Below are positions 42,490-50,748 of a stretch of DNA of 64,000 nt, piece after piece. Under the pieces are notes generated by a model. It saw only the letters and a list, made by a program, of their open reading frames with translations, had not been told where the DNA came from and did not search any database. A program made the position numbers and the translations under genes. This DNA comes from Morganella sibonii (GTDB lineage Bacteria > Pseudomonadota > Gammaproteobacteria > Enterobacterales > Enterobacteriaceae): NCBI RefSeq assembly GCF_040560245.1, contig NZ_JAKMWP010000002.1; one strand, written 5' to 3'. Numbering within the stretch: position 1 is the stretch's first letter; every line of letters starts with the position of its first letter.

Positions 42490-42505
42490 AACAACCTCAT
42501 TTTTA

Positions 42506-42540
42506 TGCGTGATTTTTAATTAAAAATACATAAATATTCA
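42506..42540 (-). promoter_or_regulatory. Possible paired ARG boxes upstream of the ABC operon
   Basis: A 14-bp match to the ArgR box core TGAATWWWWATTCA (12 of 14) lies at 42527-42540, and a poor match (8 of 14) at 42506-42519. Their centres are exactly 21 bp apart, as known for tandem ARG boxes in E. coli. They lie 17-51 bp upstream of the binding-protein ATG. Confidence 0.45.
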
Positions 42541-42743
42541 CTTAATGGCAATAACTATTTAAAAATAAGCAAAGAGGCAGCAGATGATCAGCCTGCGGGA
42601 CAGCGCAGGCAGAGTCTTATACGGGAAATTAAGAAAAACAGAGCGGATGTGGCGGAACGTGCGGCGGGACGTGACAATTTATACAGATTAATACCGCCTT
42701 AATATCCGGCAGGCAGATCCGGATCAGAATACACCGGCTGATG

Positions 42744-43328
42744 TCAGCGGTGCGATGCGGCGCGGGTAAACCGCATCATCCCCCAATAACTGTTGTGTGT
42801 TTTTTCTGCCAGCTGCCAGCCGGATTGTTCCAGTGCGGGACGAAGTGCATGATTGATAATCCGGTGCGCCATGACCAGCACAGCACCGTGTTCCTGTGCA
42901 TAGCCGGACAGGATGCCGGCGGCGTTTTGCGCCCGTTCACGCACCTGTGCCACGGAGGGAACGGATTTTCCGCCACCGGCCAGCCACAACAGGCGGAATG
43001 CCGTCACCCACCACATCGGCGGCAGTTTTACCGGCATCAGCAGTGCAGGTGAGGACAGCGGAAGTACGGCTTCATGCAGTTCGTCAACAATGGCGCAGGG
43101 GGTGATCCCGAGTGCGGCCAGTGATGCAGTGGTACGGAACAGCGGGCTGGCCACCGGGAAATAACGGGACAACTCCTCTGCGGATAAGGATAACGGCGGG
43201 GAGGATGGCGGAATAATGCCCCCCTTATCATATTCTGCCAGCCAGGCATGCAGATCACGCAGTGCCAGCGGCGTTTTCTTATCCGGTACCGGTTCCCCGT
43301 GGCGGATCAGCAGGATTTCCTGAGTCAT
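42744..43328 (-). CDS. Histidine phosphatase family protein
   Basis: The product has 194 residues with a phosphoglycerate-mutase-like fold. The phospho-accepting His is in LLIRHGEPVPDKK (about residue 10), and the second catalytic His in VLVMAHRIINHALRPAL (about residue 155), with Arg near the middle. It is cytoplasmic, with no signal peptide. The substrate cannot be told; relatives include SixA, CobC and GpmB-type enzymes. It is divergent from the acetyltransferase gene. Confidence 0.85.
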   Translation of the reverse strand: MTQEILLIRHGEPVPDKKTPLALRDLHAWLAEYDKGGIIPPSSPPLSLSAEELSRYFPVASPLFRTTASLAALGITPCAIVDELHEAVLPLSSPALLMPVKLPPMWWVTAFRLLWLAGGGKSVPSVAQVRERAQNAAGILSGYAQEHGAVLVMAHRIINHALRPALEQSGWQLAEKTHNSYWGMMRFTRAASHR

Positions 43329-43394
43329 GTTATTCCCTTAAATAATAAAAACAGCGGATTACCCGAATCAATAATATAAATACAAGGTGCTGAA

Positions 43395-44234
43395 ATGCAA
43401 AAAATGATTGCCGTTGGTGATGAATATTACTGGTCACAGCCGGTGCTGGCAGAACAACTGCGGGTACTCGGTTTACAGCCGGGAGATGCAGTGATGGTGC
43501 ATGCTTCTCTGCGTGCCGCCGGGCCATGTCTCAACGGCGCGGATGATCTTATTGATGCACTTTTACAGTGTACCGGTGAGAACGGCACACTGCTGTGTTA
43601 TGTCAACTGGCTGGAAAATTATGAAGACAGCACCGGGGATGACGGATGTGTCCCGGCGGTACTGAAACCGCTGATTACGCCGTTTGATGTGCGGACCTCC
43701 CGGGCAAATCCGGATCATGGTGTGTTTGCCGAATGTTTCCGTACCCGGCCGGGCGCGCTGCGCAGTGCGAATCCGGGGGCCTCTGTCGCGGCAATCGGTG
43801 CAAAAGCGGCATATTTTACGGAAAATCATCCGCTGTGTTACGGGTATGGTGAGGATTCACCGTTTGCACGGCTGGTGGCTGAGGACGGTAAGGTTTTGAT
43901 GCCGGGGGCGCCGGCGGATACCATGAGTCTGCTGCATCATGCGGAAAGCATTGCACCGCTGAGGAATAAACGCATCCGCCGCAAAGAATTACCGCTGCGC
44001 CGGGCTGACGGCAGTACGGACTGGGTGATGAGTGAGGAGTTTGATACGGCGGACCCGGTGTGTGACTGTTTTCCGGAAGGCTATTTTGCACAGATTGTCG
44101 CGGATTTTTGTCAGCAGAATAACAACGTGCGGCAGGGAAATGTTGGTAGTGCGGCGGCATTGCTGGTCAGTGCGCGGGAGATGCGGGATTTTGCGGTCAG
44201 CTGGATGATGGCGTATCAGCATAATGCGGGGTAA
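43395..44234 (+). CDS. AAC(3)-type aminoglycoside N-acetyltransferase homologue
   Basis: The product has 279 residues and fits the antibiotic N-acetyltransferase family (AAC(3)-II/III/IV/VI and YokD type), which transfers acetyl from acetyl-CoA to an amine. Family features are LGLQPGDAVMVHASLRAAGP, GENGTLLCYVNW, the RSANPGASVAAIG segment (His normally at the NP position is replaced by Asn) and the catalytic-type DHGVFAECFR, plus LHHAE. It lies in ordinary chromosomal context, without mobile elements, so it is likely intrinsic. Whether it acts on aminoglycosides is open; AAC(3)-IV-like spectrum is possible. AAGGTG precedes the ATG. Confidence 0.82.
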   Translation: MQKMIAVGDEYYWSQPVLAEQLRVLGLQPGDAVMVHASLRAAGPCLNGADDLIDALLQCTGENGTLLCYVNWLENYEDSTGDDGCVPAVLKPLITPFDVRTSRANPDHGVFAECFRTRPGALRSANPGASVAAIGAKAAYFTENHPLCYGYGEDSPFARLVAEDGKVLMPGAPADTMSLLHHAESIAPLRNKRIRRKELPLRRADGSTDWVMSEEFDTADPVCDCFPEGYFAQIVADFCQQNNNVRQGNVGSAAALLVSAREMRDFAVSWMMAYQHNAG

Positions 44235-44240
44235 CCGGTG

Positions 44241-44272
44241 AACCGGTGCGGCGGATCACCACACCGGTTTTC
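44241..44272 (+). terminator. Probable terminator after the acetyltransferase gene
   Basis: AACCGGTG (44241-44248) pairs with CACCGGTT (44262-44269), followed by TTTC. The T-tract is short. Confidence 0.5.
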
Positions 44273-44277
44273 TGTTA

Positions 44278-45204
44278 TCAGGTATAAAAATATTTCAGCA
44301 CATGGAAGAAGACCGGGGCGGCAAAGCAAAGGGAGTCCAGTCTGTCCATCATGCCGCCGTGACCCTCAATCATCGCACCGAAATCTTTGATCCCGCTGTC
44401 CCGCTTGATGGCGGACATACACAATCCGCCCGCAAAACCGGCCAGGCAAATCATCAGTGAGAGCAGGAAGGCGGCCCACGGACTGAACGGAGTGGCCCAC
44501 CACAGCGCCATCCCGACCAGGCTGGCACTGACGATCCCGCCGATAAAGCCCTCAACGGTTTTATTCGGGCTCAGTTTCGGCACAATCGGGTGCTTGCCGA
44601 ACAGCTTGCCGAACACGTATTGCAGCACATCGGAAATCTGAACCACGATCATCAGAAACAGCAGCAGATTGATGTTATCCGTAAAGCCCGGGATCGGCAG
44701 AACCAGCAGTGCAGGGGCATAACTGAGGCAGTAAACTGCAATCATCACACTCCACTGGATTTTTGCCATCCGCTCCAGGAAATGGCGGGTATCGCCGGAA
44801 AGTACCATCCGGGTCGGGATAAACAGGAAAGCATATACCGGGATAAAGACCGCCAGCAGGTTATACCACTGGATACCGACCAGCACATACTGCACCGGCA
44901 GGATGATAAAGAAGCACCAGAACAGCGCGCCGTGGTCGGCGCGGTGTGTCGGTGTCAGCGTAATAAGCTCACGCAGTGCCAGCAGGGACATAAAGGCAAA
45001 CAGTACCACCGAGCCGATTGGCCCGATGCTGATAGCGACAGCCGCAATGATACACATCAGCCACCAGGCACGGATGCGGGCATTGAGGTTGCTGATAACG
45101 GAGGTATTTCCCTTAATCTGTTTCAGGATCAGACCGATAACCGTTGCCACTGCCAGGAACCCGAACAGTCCGCTGAAGATCCAGAATAATTCATTATCTT
45201 TCAT
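44278..45204 (-). CDS. CdsA-like phosphatidate cytidylyltransferase (YnbB-like)
   Basis: This inner-membrane enzyme would make CDP-diacylglycerol from phosphatidic acid and CTP. The product has 308 residues with about eight membrane segments. The CdsA signature is complete: SPNKTVEGFIGG, then KRDSGIKDFGAMIEGHGGMMDRLDS. Its gene is last in an operon with an acyltransferase and a CDP-alcohol transferase, so it is probably a second, specialised CdsA like E. coli YnbB rather than the housekeeping enzyme, whose gene normally sits near uppS and bamA. It overlaps the acyltransferase gene by 11 bases. Confidence 0.92.
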   Translation of the reverse strand: MKDNELFWIFSGLFGFLAVATVIGLILKQIKGNTSVISNLNARIRAWWLMCIIAAVAISIGPIGSVVLFAFMSLLALRELITLTPTHRADHGALFWCFFIILPVQYVLVGIQWYNLLAVFIPVYAFLFIPTRMVLSGDTRHFLERMAKIQWSVMIAVYCLSYAPALLVLPIPGFTDNINLLLFLMIVVQISDVLQYVFGKLFGKHPIVPKLSPNKTVEGFIGGIVSASLVGMALWWATPFSPWAAFLLSLMICLAGFAGGLCMSAIKRDSGIKDFGAMIEGHGGMMDRLDSLCFAAPVFFHVLKYFYT

Positions 45205-45871
45205 GATGTATTGCCTCTAACGCCTGGCGGGTCCGTACTAAAAAGTCCGCTTTGCTCTCTTCTTCTCCGGCAGGTTCAGCCGGGGCACCGAATGTGGCAG
45301 TGCAGATCACCGGCACAACCAGCCGCGAGCCTTTCGGCAGTACACGGTTGAGATTTTCCAGATACACCGGCACCAGTACGGCATCCGGATTATTGCGTGA
45401 TAAATGCCAGAGTCCGGCTTTGAAATCCTGAATTTTTTCACCGTCGCCGCGCGTGCCTTCCGGGAACAAAATCAGGGAATCCCCGCTGTTGAGGACGTTT
45501 TGCATCACGTCCAGCGGATTTTCAGCCGGGGTGGCATTCTGCTGCTCATTATCAGCGGCCGGTTCAATTTTTTTACCGCGGGCGATCAGCACCGCGCCGA
45601 ATATGCGTTTGGCAATATAACGGCGGAACCGGGTTTTATCCCAGTAATCCTGAGCGGCGACCGGATGAACATGTTTGCGTGCGGCGTTGCTCAGGCAGGA
45701 CCAGATCACCAGCCCGTCGAGATGACTGGAGTGGTTGGCGTAATAAATACAGGGTTTGCCTTCCGGCAGCGGGGCGTTCTGCTTTGCACGGATGCCGGTC
45801 AGAAACCGGCATACCGACACCAGCAGCGCCGAGACAATTTTTTGATCCGGCGAAAACGTTTTACGGGTCAT
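45194..45871 (-). CDS. Lysophospholipid acyltransferase (PlsC family)
   Basis: The product has 225 residues with the acyltransferase motif HX4D in YANHSSHLDGLV (about residue 46) and the glycerophosphate-binding motif LFPEGTRGDGEK (about residue 135). It would acylate lysophosphatidic acid or a related lysolipid, giving the phosphatidic acid used by the CdsA-like neighbour. It has no strong membrane segment beyond an N-terminal amphipathic stretch. The start overlaps the preceding gene's stop (ATGA), so the two are translationally coupled. Confidence 0.92.
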   Translation of the reverse strand: MTRKTFSPDQKIVSALLVSVCRFLTGIRAKQNAPLPEGKPCIYYANHSSHLDGLVIWSCLSNAARKHVHPVAAQDYWDKTRFRRYIAKRIFGAVLIARGKKIEPAADNEQQNATPAENPLDVMQNVLNSGDSLILFPEGTRGDGEKIQDFKAGLWHLSRNNPDAVLVPVYLENLNRVLPKGSRLVVPVICTATFGAPAEPAGEEESKADFLVRTRQALEAIHHER

Positions 45872-46536
45872 CCTTTATTATCCTTATGTAAATCCGCTAT
45901 CAGTATGCGGGTACGGCGCACAGCAGTCCAGAATGCGCCAAGGGCGATCACCCACAGGATGATAAGAAACAGCCACTGAGCCTGATACAGCGGGATAAAA
46001 CAGGCGGCAACGGTACCGGCCGTCAGCAGTGCCATCCGGTGCTGTTTTGCCATCGGACCGGAAAATTTCTGCGGTTGCTCGCAACTGCCGCCGAGTACGC
46101 GGACATAGGCGGTCATCATCGCCATCAGGGCGGCCGCCCAGCCCAGTTGCGGGGCATAGGCCACAAAACCGGCCAGCCCGTAACCGGCAATAACGAGAAT
46201 AAGGCTGTCTGAGATACGATCCGGCAAATCATTAAAGACGGCACCGGCAGGGCTGCGCAGTCCGCCTTCCACCGCGACCATTCCGTCCAGCAGATTGCAG
46301 ATAAGCCGCCCCTGTATCATCAGCGCCGCCAGCAGAAACAGGACGATACGCAGCACAGTGAGTTCACTGTTCAGTGCACCATATAAGGCGGCAGCGGCGA
46401 ACAATGCACAGACAGAACCGGCAACAGAGATACCATTCGGTGTTGCACCGCGCCGTTGCAGCAGGCGGGCGGCGGCAGTCGCCCAGCGGGTCTGCCGGGC
46501 CTTTATCGGACGTCTGTCCCTGATTTCTGATTCCAT
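45868..46536 (-). CDS. CDP-alcohol phosphatidyltransferase-like protein (YnbA-like)
   Basis: The product has 222 residues with about six membrane segments. The CDP-alcohol phosphotransferase motif lies at about residues 84-115 but departs from D-x2-DG-x2-AR-x8-G-x3-D-x3-D. It reads NLLDGMVAV, then GAVFNDLPDRISD, with Asn at the first and third Asp positions. E. coli YnbA shares these two Asn, so they are family traits. Here the AR pair is also lost (AV). Activity or a changed alcohol substrate should therefore be tested, not assumed. It is the first gene of the operon. Confidence 0.85.
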   Translation of the reverse strand: MESEIRDRRPIKARQTRWATAAARLLQRRGATPNGISVAGSVCALFAAAALYGALNSELTVLRIVLFLLAALMIQGRLICNLLDGMVAVEGGLRSPAGAVFNDLPDRISDSLILVIAGYGLAGFVAYAPQLGWAAALMAMMTAYVRVLGGSCEQPQKFSGPMAKQHRMALLTAGTVAACFIPLYQAQWLFLIILWVIALGAFWTAVRRTRILIADLHKDNKG

Positions 46537-46752
46537 ATTCTTTCCGTCATGTGAAAATTAATCTGTTGATAATATAAGGTTTCGTGGCTTATTAATAATA
46601 GTGATACGGCAAAATCGTTAAATATTTTGTTATACAGCCGATTGTGCGGGCAGTGCGGATAACGGCATATCTTAGCTGAAAAGCGACTAAGGAAAGCGCC
46701 GCCCTTATGGCAGGATAACGGTGTAACCAGGCAGACTATTATTGAGGTGATT

Positions 46753-47934
46753 ATGTCAGAACAATCCCGCCGTTCTTTGCGGAGAGAAACCCGGCTGACG
46801 CAAAGCGGCCGTAACCCGGCAGCGCAGCACGGATTTGTGAATACCCCGGTATACCGCGGCTCCACGGTTGTATTTCCGTCGTATGATGCACTGATCAACC
46901 GCCGAGCGGAATTCCATTACGGCACGGACGGTACACCGACGATTGCGGCACTGGAAAATGCCTGGAGTGAGCTGACCGGTGCCGCAGGCACGGTTTTATC
47001 CCCGTCGGGACTCGGTGCCGTGACGCTGGCACTGCTGACCACGCTGAAGAGCGGCGATCATCTGCTGATGACCGATTCTGTCTATCACCCGACCCGGCAG
47101 TTATGCGGCGGTCTGCTGGCGAAAATGGGGGTCACCACCACCTATTATGATCCGCTGATCGGCGCGGGGATTGAATCCCTCATCCGCCCGGAAACAACCG
47201 TAATTTTCCTTGAATCCCCCGGCTCCCAGACCTTTGAGGTGCAGGATGTTCCGGCGATTACGGCGGTGGCAAAACGTCATCATATTACGACTGTTATTGA
47301 TAACACCTGGGCGACCCCGCTCTTTTTCCGTGCCCATGAGCATGGCTGCGATATCTCCCTTGAAGCGGGAACCAAATATCCCGGCGGTCATTCCGATGTG
47401 CTGATGGGACTGATTTCCGCCAATGAACAGTGGTGGCCGGAACTGCGCAAAACCTACGATCAGATGGCGATGCTGCCGGGAGCCGAAGATTGTTTCCTGG
47501 TACTGCGCGGGCTGCGCACGCTGCATATCCGGCTGAAGGAAGCGCAGAACCGGGCACTGAAAGTCGCAGAGTGGTTACAGTCCCGTCCGGAAGTCAGCAA
47601 AGTGCTGCATCCGGCATTTCCGGAATGCCCGGGACATGAGATCTGGAAGCGGGATTTCACCGGGTCGTCCGGTCTGTTCTCTGTGGTACTGGATGAAAAA
47701 TATACCCCGGGTGATCTGGCCGGAATGCTCGACGGTCTGGATATTTTTGCTATGGGGTATTCCTGGGGTGGCTTTGAGAGCCTGATTATCCCGTTTGACT
47801 GCAGCCGTTACCGGACCGTTACCCGCTGGCAGCCGGGCGGGCTGACGCTGCGCCTGCAAATCGGTCTGGAAGACACCGATGACCTGATCGCGGATTTAAC
47901 CGCCGGATTTGAACGGCTGAATGCAGTGCACTGA
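46753..47934 (+). CDS. metC: Cystathionine beta-lyase MetC
   Basis: This PLP enzyme of the Cys/Met family cleaves cystathionine to homocysteine, pyruvate and ammonia in methionine synthesis. The start is ATG 46753 (MSEQSRRSLRRETRLTQSG) with GAGG upstream, giving 393 residues (E. coli MetC 395). The PLP lysine is in LEAGTKYPGGHSDVLMG. The active-site segment FHYGTDGTPTIAALENAW and the GYSWGGFESL loop are typical of MetC and not MetB. No MetJ box was identified. Confidence 0.93.
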   Translation: MSEQSRRSLRRETRLTQSGRNPAAQHGFVNTPVYRGSTVVFPSYDALINRRAEFHYGTDGTPTIAALENAWSELTGAAGTVLSPSGLGAVTLALLTTLKSGDHLLMTDSVYHPTRQLCGGLLAKMGVTTTYYDPLIGAGIESLIRPETTVIFLESPGSQTFEVQDVPAITAVAKRHHITTVIDNTWATPLFFRAHEHGCDISLEAGTKYPGGHSDVLMGLISANEQWWPELRKTYDQMAMLPGAEDCFLVLRGLRTLHIRLKEAQNRALKVAEWLQSRPEVSKVLHPAFPECPGHEIWKRDFTGSSGLFSVVLDEKYTPGDLAGMLDGLDIFAMGYSWGGFESLIIPFDCSRYRTVTRWQPGGLTLRLQIGLEDTDDLIADLTAGFERLNAVH

Positions 47935-47937
47935 GAT

Positions 47938-47973
47938 AGAAAAGAATCAGCCCGGGGTGACCGGGCTGATTCT
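47938..47973 (-). terminator. Terminator of tyrP (convergent with metC)
   Basis: A perfect 13-bp stem (47943-47955 with 47961-47973), loop GGTGA. A short T-rich tract follows on the minus strand. It lies between the convergent metC and tyrP genes. Confidence 0.7.
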
Positions 47974-47986
47974 CAGAAAGGTGATA

Positions 47987-49192
47987 TCAAATATTCGGCA
48001 GATAACCGGCGCTTTTGATGAACTCAATAGAGACCACCAGCAGGCCGAACAGGAAGATAAAGAGCAGTACACCATTACCGCCTGCAACACGGTAAGCACC
48101 GGCTTTCGGGTTCTGCCGTACTTTCCACGCTAATAATGATGGCAGGATCAGCGCCAGGAAGGAGAGCGCCATTGCGGCATATGCCAGTGCACCGGTGAAG
48201 CTTTTGTAATACAGGGCACAGATCAGCGGCAGAGCGAACGTCAGAATCCCGGTCTGAGTACGGCCGAATGCGGAGTTTTTGCGTCTGAACAGGTCAGCCA
48301 GGTAATCGAATAACCCCAGCGCCACGCCCAGGAACGAAGTGGCCAGTGCCAGATCCATAAACAGACTGACTGCGATATCCACATATTTATTGGCAACGGT
48401 TTCGCTGAGTGCGGTCAGTAACCCGTCAAGGCCGGATTTCTGCGCCAGAATACCGAAGAAGGTATCAGACGGGATCGCGCCGAGAGTCGCAACCTGCCAC
48501 AGCAGATACGCCACCAGCGGAATGGCACTGCCGGTCAGGAAAATAAAGCGCAGCTTTTTGCTGTCGCCGTTCATGTAATTGACCAGGCTCGGCACACTGC
48601 CGTGGAAACCAAAAGAGGTAAATACCAGCGGGATAGCGGAAAGCACCAGGCCGTTCTGGATCGGCATGCTGACAAGGTTAGTCATATTCACATGCGGCAT
48701 CATGACGGCGAGCATGATGATCAGAAAGATAATTTTGCCGGTGAACAGGATACGGTTGATAAAATCAACGGAGTGAGTTCCGACACACACCACAAGGCCA
48801 CCCACCAGGGTGAAAATGATAGTAGCCGTACCCGGTGTAACGGATAATTGCCACCAGTTCTGCAGGCTGGCGGAGATCATTTCCCCGGCGCCGCCGATAT
48901 ACGCGGTCGTCAGCGCATACATCAGCAATAACATGCTGAAACCGGTGAGGAGCTGACCCGGTAATCCGAGGTATTGACGGGCGACACTGCCTAAGCCGGT
49001 ATCCGGTGAACTGTACTGATAAACTTCAACCATCAGTAATGCGGTATAACTCATGATAGCCCACAGGCCGATCAGAATAACCGCAATGACCGGAAAACCG
49101 ATCCCCGCAGCCGCCAGGGGCATTGCCAGCATACCGGCACCGATCGTTGTTCCCGCAACAATCAGAACACTGCCGAGTGTACGATTTTTCAC
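47987..49192 (-). CDS. tyrP: Tyrosine-specific transporter TyrP
   Basis: TyrP is an inner-membrane aromatic amino acid permease with proton symport. The start is GTG 49192 (VKNRTLGSVLIVAGTTIG), preceded by GAGG, and aligns with the E. coli start. It gives 401 residues with 11 membrane segments; a frame from TTG 49213 is rejected. Strong family matches are GTTIGAGMLAMPLAAAGIGF, FTSFGFHGSVPSLVNYM and FLGVALGLFDYLADLF. A paired TyrR box lies about 65-105 bp upstream, as in E. coli tyrP. Confidence 0.92.
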   Translation of the reverse strand: MKNRTLGSVLIVAGTTIGAGMLAMPLAAAGIGFPVIAVILIGLWAIMSYTALLMVEVYQYSSPDTGLGSVARQYLGLPGQLLTGFSMLLLMYALTTAYIGGAGEMISASLQNWWQLSVTPGTATIIFTLVGGLVVCVGTHSVDFINRILFTGKIIFLIIMLAVMMPHVNMTNLVSMPIQNGLVLSAIPLVFTSFGFHGSVPSLVNYMNGDSKKLRFIFLTGSAIPLVAYLLWQVATLGAIPSDTFFGILAQKSGLDGLLTALSETVANKYVDIAVSLFMDLALATSFLGVALGLFDYLADLFRRKNSAFGRTQTGILTFALPLICALYYKSFTGALAYAAMALSFLALILPSLLAWKVRQNPKAGAYRVAGGNGVLLFIFLFGLLVVSIEFIKSAGYLPNI

Positions 49193-49254
49193 CAAAACCT
49201 CATGATATTTCAATCAATAATATGTGAGCAAAGCGTAATGAAAAACCGGAAAGG

Positions 49255-49295
49255 TGTCAAATTTAAATTACGTATATCGTAAAGATATCGTTACA
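49255..49295 (-). promoter_or_regulatory. Paired TyrR boxes upstream of tyrP
   Basis: Against the TyrR consensus TGTAAA-N6-TTTACA, 49278-49295 reads CGTAAA-N6-GTTACA (10 of 12), a strong-type box. Five bp away, 49255-49272 reads TGTCAA-N6-ATTACG (9 of 12), a weak-type box. Adjacent strong and weak boxes are the known arrangement in E. coli tyrP, activated by TyrR with phenylalanine and repressed with tyrosine. Confidence 0.65.
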
Positions 49296-49305
49296 CTACG
49301 GGCGT

Positions 49306-49330
49306 AAAAAAACCGGATTGCTGATCCGGT
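49306..49330 (-). terminator. Terminator after nrdAB-yfaE
   Basis: On the minus strand ACCGGAT (49330-49324) pairs with ATCCGGT (49318-49312), followed by seven T (49312-49306). It ends the ribonucleotide reductase operon. Confidence 0.8.
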
Positions 49331-49341
49331 CACATTATCAT

Positions 49342-49608
49342 TCAGAGTTCGATTTCAATATCACTCAGCGGGTAACAACTGCAGGGCAGAATTTCACCGT
49401 CATTAATAAACGCCACCGGCCGCTGCCGGTAACCGACTTTTCCGCGCTTCAGGCGGACACGGCAGGCACCGCAATAGCCTTCGCGACACTGGTATTCCAC
49501 CGGGACGGATTGTTCGAGTGTATTGAGCAGGTTGTTGTGTTCTTCACTGACATAATGCAGATGAATACCCTGCATGTTGCCATGCAGGGTGACTTTATAG
49601 CGGGACAT
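49342..49608 (-). CDS. yfaE: 2Fe-2S ferredoxin YfaE
   Basis: The product has 88 residues, a plant-type 2Fe-2S ferredoxin with ligands in CREGYCGACR and a fourth Cys in LPCSCYP. In E. coli YfaE supplies electrons to keep or rebuild the diferric-tyrosyl cofactor of NrdB. Here it starts directly at the nrdB stop (one-base overlap), as last gene of nrdA-nrdB-yfaE. Confidence 0.95.
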   Translation of the reverse strand: MSRYKVTLHGNMQGIHLHYVSEEHNNLLNTLEQSVPVEYQCREGYCGACRVRLKRGKVGYRQRPVAFINDGEILPCSCYPLSDIEIEL

Positions 49609-50738
49609 CAGAGCTCGAAGTTACTCAGTTCGTCAGTATTAACTTCAGAGTCAATCTGACCGACCAGATAGGAGCTGACTTCCACTTCCTGTGGTGCCAC
49701 CTGGACGTTATCCGATACCAGCCATGCGTTGATCCACGGAATCGGATTCGAACGGACGCTGAACGGCAGAGGCAGACCCACCGCCTGCATACGGATATTG
49801 GTGATATATTCCACATACTGACACAGGATATCTTTATTCAGACCGATCATGGAGCCGTTGCAGAACAGGTAATCTGCCCACTCTTTTTCCTGCTCCGCTG
49901 CGCGGACAAACAGGTCATAGCAATCCTGCTCACACTCTTTGGCGATTTCCGCCATTTCCGGGTCATCCTGGCCGCTGCGCAGCAGGTTAAGCATATGCTG
50001 GGTGCCGGTCAGGTGCAGGGCTTCATCACGGGCGATCAGTTTGATGATTTTGGCGTTACCTTCCATCAGTTCGCGCTCGGCAAAGGCAAAGGAGCAGGCG
50101 AAACTGACATAGAAACGAATCGCTTCCAGTGCGTTGACACTCATCAGGCACAGATAAAGCTGACGTTTCAGGGCGCGCAGGGTAACCGTAAAGGTTTTAC
50201 CGTTTGCCGTGTGCGTACCTTCACCAAACATATGATATTCATTGGTCATCCGGATCAGGTCATCATAATAGCCGGAAATATCTTCCGCACGCTTGATGAT
50301 CTCTTCGTTTGCCACGATATCATCGAACACCACCGCAGGGTCATTCACGATATTACGGATAATATGCGTGTAAGAACGGGAGTGAATGGTTTCCGAGAAA
50401 GACCAGGTTTCGACCCAGGTTTCCAGCTCCGGAATGGAGATCAGCGGCAGCAGTGCCACATTCGGGCTGCGGCCCTGGATGGAATCCAGCAGGGTCTGGT
50501 ATTTCAGGTTACTGATGAAAATGTGTTTTTCGTGATCCGGCAGGGCATTGTAGTCAATGCGGTCGCGGGACACGTCCACTTCTTCCGGACGCCAGAAGAA
50601 GGAGAGCTGTTTTTCAATCAGTGATTCAAAAATCGGGTACTTCTGCTGATCATAACGGGCGACGTTTACCGGCTGCCCGAAGAACATCGGCTCTTTGAGC
50701 TGATCATTATGTACCTGTGAAAATGTTGTATAAGCCAT
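49608..50738 (-). CDS. nrdB: Class Ia ribonucleotide reductase beta subunit NrdB
   Basis: NrdB carries the diiron site and tyrosyl radical used to start ribonucleotide reduction. The start is ATG 50738 (MAYTTFSQVHNDQLKEPMFF), aligned with E. coli, giving 376 residues (identical length); the longer frame to 50837 is spurious. Iron ligands and the radical Tyr lie in the well conserved segments SETIHSRSYTHIIRN and RDEALHLTGTQH. The C-terminal tail that binds NrdA is present (SEVNTDELSNFEL). It lies 10 bp after nrdA. Confidence 0.98.
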   Translation of the reverse strand: MAYTTFSQVHNDQLKEPMFFGQPVNVARYDQQKYPIFESLIEKQLSFFWRPEEVDVSRDRIDYNALPDHEKHIFISNLKYQTLLDSIQGRSPNVALLPLISIPELETWVETWSFSETIHSRSYTHIIRNIVNDPAVVFDDIVANEEIIKRAEDISGYYDDLIRMTNEYHMFGEGTHTANGKTFTVTLRALKRQLYLCLMSVNALEAIRFYVSFACSFAFAERELMEGNAKIIKLIARDEALHLTGTQHMLNLLRSGQDDPEMAEIAKECEQDCYDLFVRAAEQEKEWADYLFCNGSMIGLNKDILCQYVEYITNIRMQAVGLPLPFSVRSNPIPWINAWLVSDNVQVAPQEVEVSSYLVGQIDSEVNTDELSNFEL

Positions 50739-50748
50739 TCTGTTTACC

